Below are positions 32,125 through 41,445 of a stretch of 64,000 bases of DNA, in pieces. The notes under the pieces are model-generated. The model searched no databases. It saw nothing but the letters and a program-made list of their open reading frames with translations, and had not been told where the DNA came from. Positions within the stretch are counted from its first letter, which is position 1. Each line of letters starts with the position of its first letter. A program made the position numbers and the translations under genes. The DNA is from Bin52 sp965243345 (GTDB lineage Bacteria > Pseudomonadota > Alphaproteobacteria > Thalassobaculales > Thalassobaculaceae), in assembly GCA_965243345.1 (NCBI GenBank), contig CBDEUR010000002.1, positions 62,001 through 126,000 of the forward strand, in the 5' to 3' direction.

Positions 32125-33389
32125 GGCCCGGAGGTGCGCGCGAGATACTCGTCTTCGGTGATCGACGCCGGCTCGCGCTTGCGCATGTGGACGCGCCACC
32201 CGATGGTCGAACGGCTCTTCGGTTCCGAAACGATGGCCCGGATCTCGGCCCCGTCGATGGTCCGGACGATGGCGTACAGTGTCGCCAGGTCGAAGGGCAC
32301 GGTGAGCGTTGCCGCCGCCGGGCCGCCGGGCCAGGCTGGAGCGTCGCCGTGCTCGAGGTCACCGCCCCTCAGGGCCACGGCCTGTTCGAGTTCGGCCCGG
32401 AACGCCACGTAGTCGGGCGTGGTGTCAGACGGCACCAGGGTCGAAGGCAGACGACGGGCTGCCCAGACGCGGTCCTGCGAAACCTGAAAGATTTTCCAGA
32501 CGCCGGAGTCACGCAGCTCCCGTTCGGCGATGCGCCTCCACACGGCCCCCTTCAGCCCCGGCATCAGCTCCCACTCGGCGAGCAGGACCGGGGCTGCGTC
32601 GAGGTCCGGATGCAGGCGCACGATCTCGCGCTGGATCATTACGAGCGCGCCCGTCCCGGGCAGGTCGTCACGGCCCATTTCAGCGCTGCAGGAGACGCGG
32701 GTGCGGATCCAGCCGGCAATGTCGAGCAGTGCGGCGCGGCGGGCGCGCTCGCAGCCTGCCAGCAGTCTGAGCGGATCGTGTGCTGCCGAGACCATGACGG
32801 GCGGTGGCGGGGGAGGAGGCGGCGGCTTCAGCCAGCTGTCCCAGGCGAACCACCCGACGCCGCCGAGGACCGCCACCGCCAGTGTCGAGGTGAGCACGAC
32901 CCGGGGGAGCGAGGCCCCGGTCGCCGAGCGGTGCATGACCTGTTCCTGGGCGGCGACGCGGGCAAGGGCTGCGGGATCGATCTCTTGCGGGTGCAGGTCA
33001 TCGAGATGCCCCGCCGAGGCCCAGAGGGCCGGGCCTGCGTCGTGCAGGCGGCGAACCGCGTCTGCGGCCTGTTCCACCGTCCCGTAGACGGCGTCTGACA
33101 CGATCTCGCCGGAGGCCGCCTGCACGACGCAGGCCTGTCCGGTCTCGTCGACGGCGACGAACGCCACCCACGCGTCCTTGCCGATCAGGGTGGCGAGGCT
33201 GGCGGCGAGCGGTGGAACACCCTCATGGTCTTCCTCGCCCGGCCCGGCCAGACCGACCTGGGTGCCATAGGGGGCGCGGAATGGCAGGCCCGACCGCTTC
33301 GCGGCGCGCGTGATCGCGCGGGGCCTGTCGGCGGTGAGCCAGAGGGCGCCGGCGGCATAGGGCGCAGCGGAAACGAGGACGACGCTCAC
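32121..33389 (-). CDS. PilO-like type IVB pilus accessory protein
   Basis: The 422-residue protein has a cytoplasmic N-terminal domain, one transmembrane helix at about residues 164-184 (VVLTSTLAVAVLGGVGWFAW), a run of nine prolines and a periplasmic domain ending at the C-terminus. This bitopic layout and its position directly after the PilN secretin gene match PilO2 of R64-type thin pili. The GTG at 33389 overlaps the secretin stop as GTGA; the longer upstream frame lies inside the secretin gene. It would link the inner-membrane pilus platform to the secretin. Confidence 0.7.
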   Translation of the reverse strand: MSVVLVSAAPYAAGALWLTADRPRAITRAAKRSGLPFRAPYGTQVGLAGPGEEDHEGVPPLAASLATLIGKDAWVAFVAVDETGQACVVQAASGEIVSDAVYGTVEQAADAVRRLHDAGPALWASAGHLDDLHPQEIDPAALARVAAQEQVMHRSATGASLPRVVLTSTLAVAVLGGVGWFAWDSWLKPPPPPPPPPVMVSAAHDPLRLLAGCERARRAALLDIAGWIRTRVSCSAEMGRDDLPGTGALVMIQREIVRLHPDLDAAPVLLAEWELMPGLKGAVWRRIAERELRDSGVWKIFQVSQDRVWAARRLPSTLVPSDTTPDYVAFRAELEQAVALRGGDLEHGDAPAWPGGPAAATLTVPFDLATLYAIVRTIDGAEIRAIVSEPKSRSTIGWRVHMRKREPASITEDEYLARTSGP

Positions 33390-35059
33390 CGGGACGCACC
33401 CGTCTGCATCGGAGAGAGGCCGGCCGATTCCTCGACGATGCCGAGCGGGCGACCGATGCGCGCGCTCACCAGCATGACCTGCTCGATCATGCGCGCATCG
33501 GTATCCCACCGTGACTCGCCGAGCAGTCCGGTGCCAAGCCTGTCCACGCCGGTCTGCAGGCGGTCGGCAAACCCTGTCAGGACCAGGATCTCGCCGGTCC
33601 GGATCGACTGCGACGAGACGATGGCGCGCCGCGATTGCTGTGGCTGCTGGATCGTCACGTCGCCCACGGAAAAATTTCTGATCTCCGCCGGGTCGAGCAG
33701 GTTGATCGCAATGCGCGCCAGCATCTCGTCGTGGGCCACGATCTGCGCCCGGTACGAGATCAGGATCCCCTCGCTGACCGTCGCGGTCTCCAGACTGGTC
33801 TCGATGTTCCCGGTCTCGGCCTGGCTGGTGATCGAGACCTCGGAGAGATAGGCCCGGTCGTTGAGGTCAAAGTACTGTGCCGGCCTGCCGTTCAGCGAAG
33901 GGACATCCACCGACAGCAGGCGGCGGACGCTGCCGACGTCGCGCAATGCGCGCAGCACGGCAGCGAAGGTGTCGTCCTCGCCGCTTCCGGCAGCCGGGCT
34001 GCTGACCACCAGCCCGGTATCGCCGCCGATGGCCACGTCGATGTCGGCAAAACCGTTGCCGTTGAACAGGTCGCGCAGGATCCCGCCGACGCCGACCTCG
34101 AAGGTGCGGCGGTTGCGGTGGGTGATCCTGTACATGGAGAAGGTCAGCGCCAGCGGGCGCAGGGTGGTGCGGTTGAGCTCGCGCAGCGCGGTCTCGACCC
34201 GCGCCACCGCCCCCGGGGTGCCGATTGCCCTGACCCGGCCGGTCGATGGCGACATGTCGAGAAGAACCTCGCCCTGGCCGGCAAAACCCAGGGTCTGGCG
34301 CACCTCCTCGAACGGGTCGTCCGTGTAGGTGGCCGAGACGCTCTGCTCGTTGCCGCCGGAAACCCCGTCTCCGCCGCCGGCACCGGTCGATGACACCGCC
34401 AGCGTCCATTCCTGGGGGCCCGCGAGGGCGTTGACGGTCCAGACCCTGGTGATGCGGCGGTGTACGGTGACCCGGGCGTCGTCCCACGACCAGGCATAGC
34501 CCGCGTCCGCGGCCCAGGCGTCGAGGAAGGTCGATGCGCGTCCGACCCACGGTTCCGGTTCGACCGCGGGGTTGTCGTGCACCAGGAATCCCGCCCCTAC
34601 CTCGGGCTGGCGCTTGGCAGCGGCATCCGGCGTGACAGGCGAGCTCACGACCGGCAGGCGGACCGACTCCCCGACCAGCCTGACCGACAGGCCGGTCGAG
34701 ACCGCGAAGGCATCGCGTACCGCGGTGTCACTGAGCGGGACCGGGCTGCGGGGGACGACGATCTCGATGTCCAGGTCCGGCGGCAGGCGCGACGAACGGC
34801 CGCGCACCGGCGCCAGCCCGAGGTAGGGGCGGGATTCCTCCCGGAGCACCTGCCACGGACGGTCCGGACCCCGGCCCGTCGGCGGCCGAACCCGGTATTT
34901 CTCGATGGTCTCGTCCGCCTGTTCCAACTCCGCCGCAATGCGGTCCGCCATGAGATCTGCGCACCCCGCGAGGGCGAGGCACGCAGCGGCGACGGCGAGG
35001 GCGGCACGCAGCGGGTGCGCCCGCGACGGTTCCCTGGGGGTGAGGGTGGTGATGGCCAC
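33386..35059 (-). CDS. PilN-like outer-membrane lipoprotein secretin of a type IVB pilus
   Basis: The 557-residue protein starts with a lipoprotein signal (LALAGC, lipidated Cys33), followed by N-domains and a C-terminal secretin domain (from about residue 380; contains RAIVSSQSIRTGEILVLTGF). It would form the outer-membrane channel of a thin pilus. The GTG at 35059 has AGGAGA 7 nt upstream. It is the first gene of an operon in which each of the four downstream genes overlaps or nearly touches the one before. A conserved 22-nt motif lies 70 nt upstream. Confidence 0.85.
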   Translation of the reverse strand: MAITTLTPREPSRAHPLRAALAVAAACLALAGCADLMADRIAAELEQADETIEKYRVRPPTGRGPDRPWQVLREESRPYLGLAPVRGRSSRLPPDLDIEIVVPRSPVPLSDTAVRDAFAVSTGLSVRLVGESVRLPVVSSPVTPDAAAKRQPEVGAGFLVHDNPAVEPEPWVGRASTFLDAWAADAGYAWSWDDARVTVHRRITRVWTVNALAGPQEWTLAVSSTGAGGGDGVSGGNEQSVSATYTDDPFEEVRQTLGFAGQGEVLLDMSPSTGRVRAIGTPGAVARVETALRELNRTTLRPLALTFSMYRITHRNRRTFEVGVGGILRDLFNGNGFADIDVAIGGDTGLVVSSPAAGSGEDDTFAAVLRALRDVGSVRRLLSVDVPSLNGRPAQYFDLNDRAYLSEVSITSQAETGNIETSLETATVSEGILISYRAQIVAHDEMLARIAINLLDPAEIRNFSVGDVTIQQPQQSRRAIVSSQSIRTGEILVLTGFADRLQTGVDRLGTGLLGESRWDTDARMIEQVMLVSARIGRPLGIVEESAGLSPMQTGASR

Positions 35060-35129
35060 GGCCGTCTCCTGCCTGGGTCCGGGAGAGGCACATCATGCGC
35101 TGGCACGCAACTCCTCCGGGACAGGCGTT

Positions 35130-35151
35130 TGTCGGTTTTCTGTGGACTGAC
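35130..35151 (-). promoter_or_regulatory. Copy 2 of the TGTCGGTTTTCTGTGGAC motif, upstream of pilN-like gene
   Basis: All 22 nt match copy 1 at 14065-14086. The interval to the start codon at 35059 is 70 nt, against 69 nt for the topoisomerase gene. Both genes also share a CATGATG-CCTC stretch between motif and start. Confidence 0.5.
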
Positions 35152-35201
35152 CGGGCCGGATTGTCGCTTTCCTGTCCTGTTGCTGCCCTAGCAATCGAGC
35201 C

Positions 35202-35233
35202 GGTGCACCGGTGCGCCAGTGCACCTCTGCACC
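35202..35233. repeat. Octamer array H (4 units)
   Basis: Four in-phase units: GGTGCACC, GGTGCGCC, AGTGCACC and TCTGCACC. They lie between the divergent genes starting at 35059 and 35354. Confidence 0.75.
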
Positions 35234-35263
35234 GAACGCGCCAGATCCCGAGGAAAATTTCCC

Positions 35264-35280
35264 CTGTCCACAAATTTCAC
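35264..35280 (+). promoter_or_regulatory. Variant GTCCACA motif upstream of the 35354 gene
   Basis: The plus strand reads CTGTCCACAAATTTCAC, a looser form of the GTCCACAGAAAACCG element. It ends 73 nt before the GTG start at 35354, close to the 69-70 nt seen at the stronger copies. Confidence 0.3.
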
Positions 35281-35353
35281 GCTGAACCCCGGTTGCCGGG
35301 CGGGGTTCCCCTCCGCAGACTCGGTCACCGTTGCTGCCAGGCCGGAGAACGCC

Positions 35354-35779
35354 GTGGATGTCGTCAGCCCGGAGATGATTGGTGCCGCCGCATCGGCCCT
35401 CGAGGCCGCGGAGCGTTGCGATCGTGTGCCGGAGGCGGAGCCCGGCTCCGCTATGGAGGGCGGAGCCGGCGACTCGGCCGCGAACTCCCTGCTGCGCCAC
35501 ATCCTGACGCTCACCCCGTTCGAGCTCGAGCGGCCGGAGGTCTGCGAAGGGGCGTTGCTCGCCCTGTTCAGGCTGCAGCCACAGTCACGGCTCGAAATCC
35601 TGGTCGACCTGCTCGGGCGCGACCCCTGGCGCTACGGCGCCCTGATCGACGCCGTTGACACCACCGTGCAGGCCGGCGCCATCGCGCCGGTTGCCGAGCT
35701 CTCCCGCGTCGTGCTCCTGACCGATATCCTCTGCCCTCGACGCCGCCGCCGGGTCGACCGGCTGTTGCGGCATGCCTGA
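35354..35779 (+). CDS. Unknown 141-residue helical protein
   Basis: The product is mostly helical (VVSPEMIGAAASALEAAERC, LLRHILTLTPFELERPEVCE) with a basic C-terminus. The V-x-S-P-E-M-I-x-A-A-A-x-A-L opening resembles small phage and plasmid proteins of unknown function. The GTG at 35354 has GGAG about 7 nt upstream and a GTCCACA element about 73 nt upstream. Its 3' end overlaps the convergent topoisomerase gene by 195 bp, so one of the two may have an over-extended end. Confidence 0.5.
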   Translation: MDVVSPEMIGAAASALEAAERCDRVPEAEPGSAMEGGAGDSAANSLLRHILTLTPFELERPEVCEGALLALFRLQPQSRLEILVDLLGRDPWRYGALIDAVDTTVQAGAIAPVAELSRVVLLTDILCPRRRRRVDRLLRHA

Positions 35780-37540
35780 CTGGCGTGGCGTCTCCGGGCC
35801 GACCGCATGCGGGGAGCGCACCTGGACAGCCGGTGCGAGCGGCAGCTCGAGGGTCCGGGCCATGCCGTCGAGCAGCGGCTCAGGCAGGATGTCGCAGAGC
35901 GCATCGAGCCGTGTGCGCAGCGCTTCCTGCATGTCGGCGCCCGGGCGCTCGAACGGAAACTCGAGAGCCCGGGCGATCGCTCGGGCCTCCTCCGGGCGCG
36001 AGAGCAGCCTCGCGACCCGGCGGCGGATCGCGGCGCCGTGCGGCGTGAGTTGCGGAAGCGCGTAGGGGTAGGGTTGATGCACAAGCCCCTCGTTCACTGC
36101 CCGAGACGCCGTGCTGGCCCAGGTCGAGGGCCGCGCGATTTCCTCGAGCACCATGCCTTCGACCAGGATGGTATCGACCGGCCAGGACCGGATCCCAGTG
36201 GATGTCATCGTGCTCCAGGGCACTTGTGGTCCGATGTCGGCCGTCCACTCGAGGGCGTCGAGTGCCGCGGCCTCGAGTGTGGACAGTTCCCCGGATCCAG
36301 CCTCTTGCCAGGCGGCTGGCACTGCGCCGGGCGCACGGCAGATCTCGGCGGCGCGACGCGCCACAAGCCCGTGGACGAGACCCGGATCATCGCGTGGCAG
36401 GTTGAGGGCGTGCGATGCCGATCGCGGCACGGGCGCCATGGGCAGCAGCGCCGGGTGCGCCGTGCGCACCGGGTGAACCGGACTGTCGCGCCCGTGTACC
36501 GGCGTGCCGCTGGCGAGCGCCGTGTCCGGCATGCCGCAGGCGCCGGCGAGCTCCCGCAGGTGGCGGGCCAGTTCGGCGGGAACATCGCGCCCGTCGGTGC
36601 GCGGATAGCTGATCGAGCCGGCCATGTAGGAGGCCTGCAGTGCCGCGCTGGTCCTGCCAACCGCAAGCCTGTGCTGGCGTCCGGCATGAACCAGCATGTC
36701 CGCGGTGTGCCAGGCGGCCGAGCTGAAGCGCGGCGCGATCGCGGCCCCGGCGCTTTGCGCAGGCACGGCATGACCGGGCACTCGTCCACCGGAGTACCTC
36801 TCGGCGACAGCGCGCAGAACGGAGTTCGGCGGGCCGTGCAGCGGGACCCGTGCTGTCGCGGTCATCCCCGGATGCCCGGTGAGCCGCGCGGCAAACAGCA
36901 GCTCGCCGATCTCGGGAAGGCGCGCTGCGTCATGCCCCTGCGTCCAGCGGTGCACGATGGCCAGCAGGCCCGCGCGCACCCGCCCGCATGGCGCGTCCGC
37001 CGCAGCGCTGAAGGTCGCTCCCATCCACCGGTCGACTGCAGCCCGGAACCGCCCTTCGACGGCCCGGGCCTGCAGGCTGTCCTGGCTCCCGTTCAGTGTC
37101 ACCGGACCTTTGCGGAAGCAGGCCTGCAGGGCGGTACGCCAGCCCTCCGGCGTCATCGCCCCGGGAAAGCAGCGCAGCAGCGTGGCGCCCGGAGCGGCGG
37201 TGCGTGCGATCTCGCCGGCGTCCAGGGCGATGACGTCGCCCTCGATGTCATCGTCTGTCGCGAGGATGATCGGGACTGCGTCATTAGCGCCGACGGCAGA
37301 GGAGATGGAGGTGCGGAGCTCGTCTGCCCCGGGAAGAGGGGTCCGCAGGTGTTCGACCAGGCGGCCGGGAGCCAGGGACAGCCCGAGCGGCGTGAAGCTC
37401 CGGGGCCAGCCCGCGAGGTAGCCGCCGGTGGCGTAGACCGTGGCGGGGATGCCGAGCGTCTTCAGGCACTCACGGACCGTGTGGACCTTGCCGTGGGCCT
37501 CGACGATGACGATGGGCCGGATGTGCGATGCGGGCATCAT
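35585..37540 (-). CDS. Second, divergent type IA topoisomerase
   Basis: The 651-residue protein has a Toprim-like start (VIVEAHGKVHTVRECL, where usual enzymes read V-E-S-P-x-K), ATDDDIEGDVIA in place of D-x-D-R-E-G, and an active-site tyrosine in MAGSISYPRTDGRDVP. The changes around the metal site suggest altered activity. ATG codons at 37540 and 37537 are both possible. The last 60-70 residues are low-complexity and overlap the convergent gene. The exported-protein operon starts 20 nt away in the opposite direction, so the two share a short promoter region. Confidence 0.72.
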   Translation of the reverse strand: MMPASHIRPIVIVEAHGKVHTVRECLKTLGIPATVYATGGYLAGWPRSFTPLGLSLAPGRLVEHLRTPLPGADELRTSISSAVGANDAVPIILATDDDIEGDVIALDAGEIARTAAPGATLLRCFPGAMTPEGWRTALQACFRKGPVTLNGSQDSLQARAVEGRFRAAVDRWMGATFSAAADAPCGRVRAGLLAIVHRWTQGHDAARLPEIGELLFAARLTGHPGMTATARVPLHGPPNSVLRAVAERYSGGRVPGHAVPAQSAGAAIAPRFSSAAWHTADMLVHAGRQHRLAVGRTSAALQASYMAGSISYPRTDGRDVPAELARHLRELAGACGMPDTALASGTPVHGRDSPVHPVRTAHPALLPMAPVPRSASHALNLPRDDPGLVHGLVARRAAEICRAPGAVPAAWQEAGSGELSTLEAAALDALEWTADIGPQVPWSTMTSTGIRSWPVDTILVEGMVLEEIARPSTWASTASRAVNEGLVHQPYPYALPQLTPHGAAIRRRVARLLSRPEEARAIARALEFPFERPGADMQEALRTRLDALCDILPEPLLDGMARTLELPLAPAVQVRSPHAVGPETPRQSGMPQQPVDPAAASRAEDIGQEHDAGELGNRRDGAGLHGGVNGVDQGAVAPGVAPEQVDQDFEP

Positions 37541-37560
37541 GAACCGAGGATAGACCACTG

Positions 37561-38745
37561 ATGCTGAAAGTGGGGCTTGCAAAGAAAGTTGGTGTGGGTG
37601 GTGTGCTGGCCCTGTTCCTGCTGGCTGCCACCGAGACAGGAGCCGCCGGTCGCTGGACCCTCGGTTGGATCGACTACGTCGCTGTGACGCCGGTGTCGCG
37701 CGGTCTCGCGCCGCGCGACGCCGGGATCCTGCGCGACGTCTACGGCGCCCTGCCGATCGAGGTCGCGGTCCAGGACTACGATGCTGACGGGGACCCCGAG
37801 TACCTTGTTCGCCACCTCGCCAACTGCGCCCTTGTAACCGAGGCGCCGGTGAGCGTCATCGGCATCTGCCCGTTTACGGTCGTCGACCGCGTCGGCGGCA
37901 CCTGGATGGAAACACTGCGCGAAAGCGGCTGGCGATCGCGCGCGCTGCTGCTCAATGGCCGAGTCGTCGGCCTTGACCTCGACGGCTTCAGGTGGACCGG
38001 CGCGCAGGCTGGCCACATGCGGCCTCTGGCGCTGCCGCTCCCCTGGCGCCGGCCGGAAGACGGGGCGTTGCGCACCCTGCTGGACGAGCAGTTCGGGCCG
38101 ATCAGGGAGTTCCATGTGGCCGAGATCGATGTCGCCGGGCGCGCGCCTGTGATCGCATGGGACCGGGCTGGAGGATCCAGTGCCGACTGGGCGATCATCC
38201 ATGAGGGAGACATCCTCAGAGCCGGCCAGACGCGGGGAGAACCCGCGGCCGTGAGCTCGCGCCTGGGCGAGTTGCGGATCGCCGACAGCGCGACCGGCGA
38301 CATGCTTGCGCGGGTCCAGTTTCCCCTGACGGTGCCTGCCTGGCTGTGGCACTGGGAGCGGCCCGACATGCCCCCGAAATGGACCCCGGTCGTGGTGCGC
38401 GCGCGCCGCGATGCGGGCGAGGACCCGGATGGCCTGTGGGGCGAGGCGGGGGCCGGGACGGACGCCCCGGGCGATGTCCGGACCTGGCGCGGCATTGTGG
38501 CGCGTCCGGAGGGGCGGGTGCTGCTCTCGTGGCTCGCCGCGGGCTGCGGCCATCTCGAGTGCCCGGTGCGCGGCACGCTTGGCGCCGGGCCGGGCGACGA
38601 GACCCGCCTCCTGTTCGACGGGCGCCACACAGGCAGTGCCTGTGTGGCAGGGCCTCACGTGATGGGCCTCGCCTGGGGAGGCGGGGCGCTGCAGCTGCGG
38701 GCCTGCGGCCGTGTGATCGTCCTGCAGCCGGAGCCGCGGTCATGA
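37561..38745 (+). CDS. Exported protein at the head of the prepilin operon, unknown
   Basis: The 394-residue protein has a signal peptide (VGVGGVLALFLLAATETGAA, cleavage near residue 28) and a beta-rich mature domain with six cysteines, including a C-x-x-x-E-C pair (CGHLECPV). It is not recognised. It is the first of five overlapping plus-strand genes ending with two PilV-like prepilins, so a role in pilus or adhesin assembly is likely. Its stop overlaps the next start (ATGA). Confidence 0.55.
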   Translation: MLKVGLAKKVGVGGVLALFLLAATETGAAGRWTLGWIDYVAVTPVSRGLAPRDAGILRDVYGALPIEVAVQDYDADGDPEYLVRHLANCALVTEAPVSVIGICPFTVVDRVGGTWMETLRESGWRSRALLLNGRVVGLDLDGFRWTGAQAGHMRPLALPLPWRRPEDGALRTLLDEQFGPIREFHVAEIDVAGRAPVIAWDRAGGSSADWAIIHEGDILRAGQTRGEPAAVSSRLGELRIADSATGDMLARVQFPLTVPAWLWHWERPDMPPKWTPVVVRARRDAGEDPDGLWGEAGAGTDAPGDVRTWRGIVARPEGRVLLSWLAAGCGHLECPVRGTLGAGPGDETRLLFDGRHTGSACVAGPHVMGLAWGGGALQLRACGRVIVLQPEPRS

Positions 38746-39284
38746 TGGCACACCGGGCCATCACCCTGTCGACCGTGCTTCTGGCCTTGCTGGTCGGTTT
38801 CGCGCTTCCGGCTCACGCCACACCCGACGATGTGTCGCTGCGGCGCGCCGGTGTTCCCCGGGCCCTGATCCCATGGGCGCAGGCGAGCGCGACCGGGGAG
38901 TGGGGGTCGATTGGCGCCTGGGGGCAACTCGGCGCCTGGGGCCTGTCGCCGGCGGCGCTGACCGGTGTGGAGTCCACGCGGCTGCTGACCGATCCGCGCA
39001 TCCAGGCCCGGGCGTGGATCGCCCGTGAGCGGGCCACGTGGGACACCATCCGCCGGATGGGCCTGGATGCGGCTGCCGGAAGGAACGTCTGCGCCGCATC
39101 CACCTGCGGTACGGTCACCGCTTCATCGCTTCTTGCTGCCTGCCGGGACGGCTGCGCCGGCCCCGACAGTCCGCTGCGTCGCTGGCACGCAGGCGAACGC
39201 TGCACCGAGCTTCCGGGCCTGTGCGCGCGCCTGCTGCTGTATCGGAACCACGATGTGTCGGACATCGTCGGGGATCCGCCATGA
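38742..39284 (+). CDS. Exported cysteine-containing protein, unknown
   Basis: The 180-residue product has a signal peptide (LSTVLLALLVGFALPAHA, cleavage near residue 26), a glycine/tryptophan-rich stretch (GEWGSIGAWGQLGAWGLS) and six cysteines in the last 75 residues, suggesting disulfides. Start and stop overlap the neighbours as ATGA. No family is recognised. The place in the operon suggests a periplasmic helper for the pilin-like proteins. Confidence 0.55.
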   Translation: MMAHRAITLSTVLLALLVGFALPAHATPDDVSLRRAGVPRALIPWAQASATGEWGSIGAWGQLGAWGLSPAALTGVESTRLLTDPRIQARAWIARERATWDTIRRMGLDAAAGRNVCAASTCGTVTASSLLAACRDGCAGPDSPLRRWHAGERCTELPGLCARLLLYRNHDVSDIVGDPP

Positions 39285-40390
39285 AACGGCGCAAGTCCGC
39301 ACGCCGGGATCCGCGTGGCCTGGCGACCCTGCTCGCCGCCGGGCTGATGTCGCTCATTGCCGCGGGTGTCATGGCTCTTGTCCAGACCGGCGACCTGCTC
39401 GCCTCCCGGTACGCCGAACACCGGCAGGCCGGGAGGCAGTGGGGGCTGTGGACCATCGCCACCGCGCGCGCGGCGGCGCGGGTGCCTGCCGGCACGCTGG
39501 CGGCGAATACGCCCGTGGGCGCGGCGGATATCGAGACGATGTCGGCGGGCCTGGCCGCCCGTGCGCGGCTGCAGCCTGCCGGCCTGGCGACGCAGAACCG
39601 CTTGGGAGACATGGATTTTGCAGTCATCGAGGTGGAGGATGCCGTCGCGACGCCGCCGGCGACGCTCAGGGCGGCGATCTCCCGGTTCCGGCCGGAACCG
39701 GGAGTGGCTGCCGGCGCCATCGAGACCGGCGCCACAGACGCCGGTCTCGGAGCCGTTGCACGGATCGCCGGCAGCGCCGGCCCCGGTGTCCCTCTCTGTG
39801 ACACGGTGGTGGCCAGCAGCGGCCTTGCCGACCTTTGCGCCACCGTCGATGCCGTTCTGCCGCTGCAGGCAGGAGACTTCTACGCCGTCTCGACGCTCTC
39901 GGTGCCCGTGGCGCGGCAGTTCCTGTACCGCGCGCCGCAGCCCGGACGGCCTGGACTGACGACCATGGAGGCCGCGCTCGCGGTCGACGGGGCGAACATC
40001 GTCAACGCAGGAACCGTCGAGGTCGTTTCCGGGGCGGCGGCGAGTGGCACTGTAGCGGTGGACGCGACGCTGGGCCGTGGCGAGAGCGCCTCGCTCAACC
40101 TGACCGGCACCACCGTCGACCACGCCGTCGGCAGCCTGGTGGTCACGGCCAGGCTGACCGCGGCCAGGATCGACCTGGTCGCGTGCGCCGTCACGCTGGC
40201 CCCCGACCGCTCCTGTGTGGAGGCGGAGACACTGGACAGCGACAGCCTGGCCGTGAGCGCCGAGATCGAGGTGACGGGTGTCGAGGGCGTGCCAGACGGC
40301 GACCGGGTCGACGACAGCGAGGTCATCGCGACCACGTTGCGTACAGCGACGCTCTCCTCCGGAGCGTGCGAAGGGTGCGAGGACTTGTGA
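39281..40390 (+). CDS. Single-pass exported beta-rich protein, possible minor pilin-like
   Basis: The 369-residue protein has a basic N-terminus, one hydrophobic helix (LATLLAAGLMSLIAAGVMAL, about residues 14-33), a helical segment and a long beta-rich domain with several conserved-looking cysteines, ending CEGCEDL. This layout fits a type IV pilin-like or TadE-like protein, but the prepilin cleavage motif is not canonical. The ATG overlaps the previous stop, and the next gene starts at its stop (TGATG). Confidence 0.5.
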   Translation: MKRRKSARRDPRGLATLLAAGLMSLIAAGVMALVQTGDLLASRYAEHRQAGRQWGLWTIATARAAARVPAGTLAANTPVGAADIETMSAGLAARARLQPAGLATQNRLGDMDFAVIEVEDAVATPPATLRAAISRFRPEPGVAAGAIETGATDAGLGAVARIAGSAGPGVPLCDTVVASSGLADLCATVDAVLPLQAGDFYAVSTLSVPVARQFLYRAPQPGRPGLTTMEAALAVDGANIVNAGTVEVVSGAAASGTVAVDATLGRGESASLNLTGTTVDHAVGSLVVTARLTAARIDLVACAVTLAPDRSCVEAETLDSDSLAVSAEIEVTGVEGVPDGDRVDDSEVIATTLRTATLSSGACEGCEDL

Positions 40391-41445
40391 TGGCAGGCGT
40401 CGCGCATGCAGGTCGAGCCTGGCCGCGGCGGCGGCTGCGTTGCGGAGGAGCTCTCCTCGAGTTCCTGCTGGGCGCCGCCGTCACGGCGGTCCTGGGTGTC
40501 AGTCTGACCCTGTGGCTGCAGGACCGCGAGGATCAGGAGCGGGCAAGGGAGTCCGGCCACATCGTGGCGACGCTGGCGGCGGCAGCCGACGAGTACCTGA
40601 TGAGCGACTGGCCGACGATCACGTCCGGCATCGGCGGTGGATCGGAGCTGGTGCTCGGCACGCTCCGAAACGCGGGCCTGCTCCCTGACGGCTTTCAACC
40701 GGTTGACGGCATCACGAAGCGCGACCTGGCAGTCCTGGTCATGCCCGCCCCTGGCGGTGGCGGCCTGCAGGCGCTTGCCGGCCACATCGACGTGCCGGCA
40801 GACGACGTGGCCAGGCCCACCACCGGTCTGGTCACGGGCCGCGGGCGCTCCCTGATGGGCATGGTCGAGACCACGTGCCCGAGCGGCATCGGGCCGCCCT
40901 GCCTGATCGGCCCGATGATCCGGACCTCGCTTGTCGATTTTGCCGGCGCGTTCCCGGGCAGGCAGTTTCGCGCCGGCGCGCTGATGGCGCTTACCACCAT
41001 CCGGCACGAGGACTGGTGCCGCGACATGGTCATGCGTCTTCCGGCCGCCGGGGTGCCCTGTCCGGATTCCCACAGGATGCAGACCGCCCTGCACATGGGC
41101 GGGTTCGACCTGACGGCGGCCTCTCTCGAAGCCGCCGATCTGGAGGCCGACGAGGATCTCGTCCTGACGGCAGCCTTGACGGTAACGCAGGACATGGCCG
41201 TTGCCGGTGACCTCGACATCGCAGGCGGCAGCACCATTGCCGGGAATGTCGAGGTGACGGCGTCCGTTGCCAGCGACGATGCCCGCGTGCTCGGGGCGAT
41301 GCGAGTCGGCACTGCCGGATCCGGTGCCGGCACGCTCGGCGTCGACGACGAAGCGATCATTGCCGACTGCGCGCAGGGCGGCAGCCTGACCACCCGGGGC
41401 GGGGGTGACGTGGATCAGGTCGACATGGGGACCACAACATGCTGA
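40390..41445 (+). CDS. PilV-like prepilin / shufflon-type minor pilin 1
   Basis: The 351-residue protein has a prepilin-like start (CGGALLEFLLGAAVTAVLGV; cleavage after the first G would place Glu at +5), a pilin-type helix, a mid-domain with a conserved cysteine pair (CPSGIGPPC), and a C-terminal beta-helix-like tail of short V-x-G-x-L repeats. It resembles the constant region of PilV, the tip adhesin of IncI thin pili. The following gene is a clear paralog, overlapping by 7 bp. Confidence 0.68.
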   Translation: MAGVAHAGRAWPRRRLRCGGALLEFLLGAAVTAVLGVSLTLWLQDREDQERARESGHIVATLAAAADEYLMSDWPTITSGIGGGSELVLGTLRNAGLLPDGFQPVDGITKRDLAVLVMPAPGGGGLQALAGHIDVPADDVARPTTGLVTGRGRSLMGMVETTCPSGIGPPCLIGPMIRTSLVDFAGAFPGRQFRAGALMALTTIRHEDWCRDMVMRLPAAGVPCPDSHRMQTALHMGGFDLTAASLEAADLEADEDLVLTAALTVTQDMAVAGDLDIAGGSTIAGNVEVTASVASDDARVLGAMRVGTAGSGAGTLGVDDEAIIADCAQGGSLTTRGGGDVDQVDMGTTTC

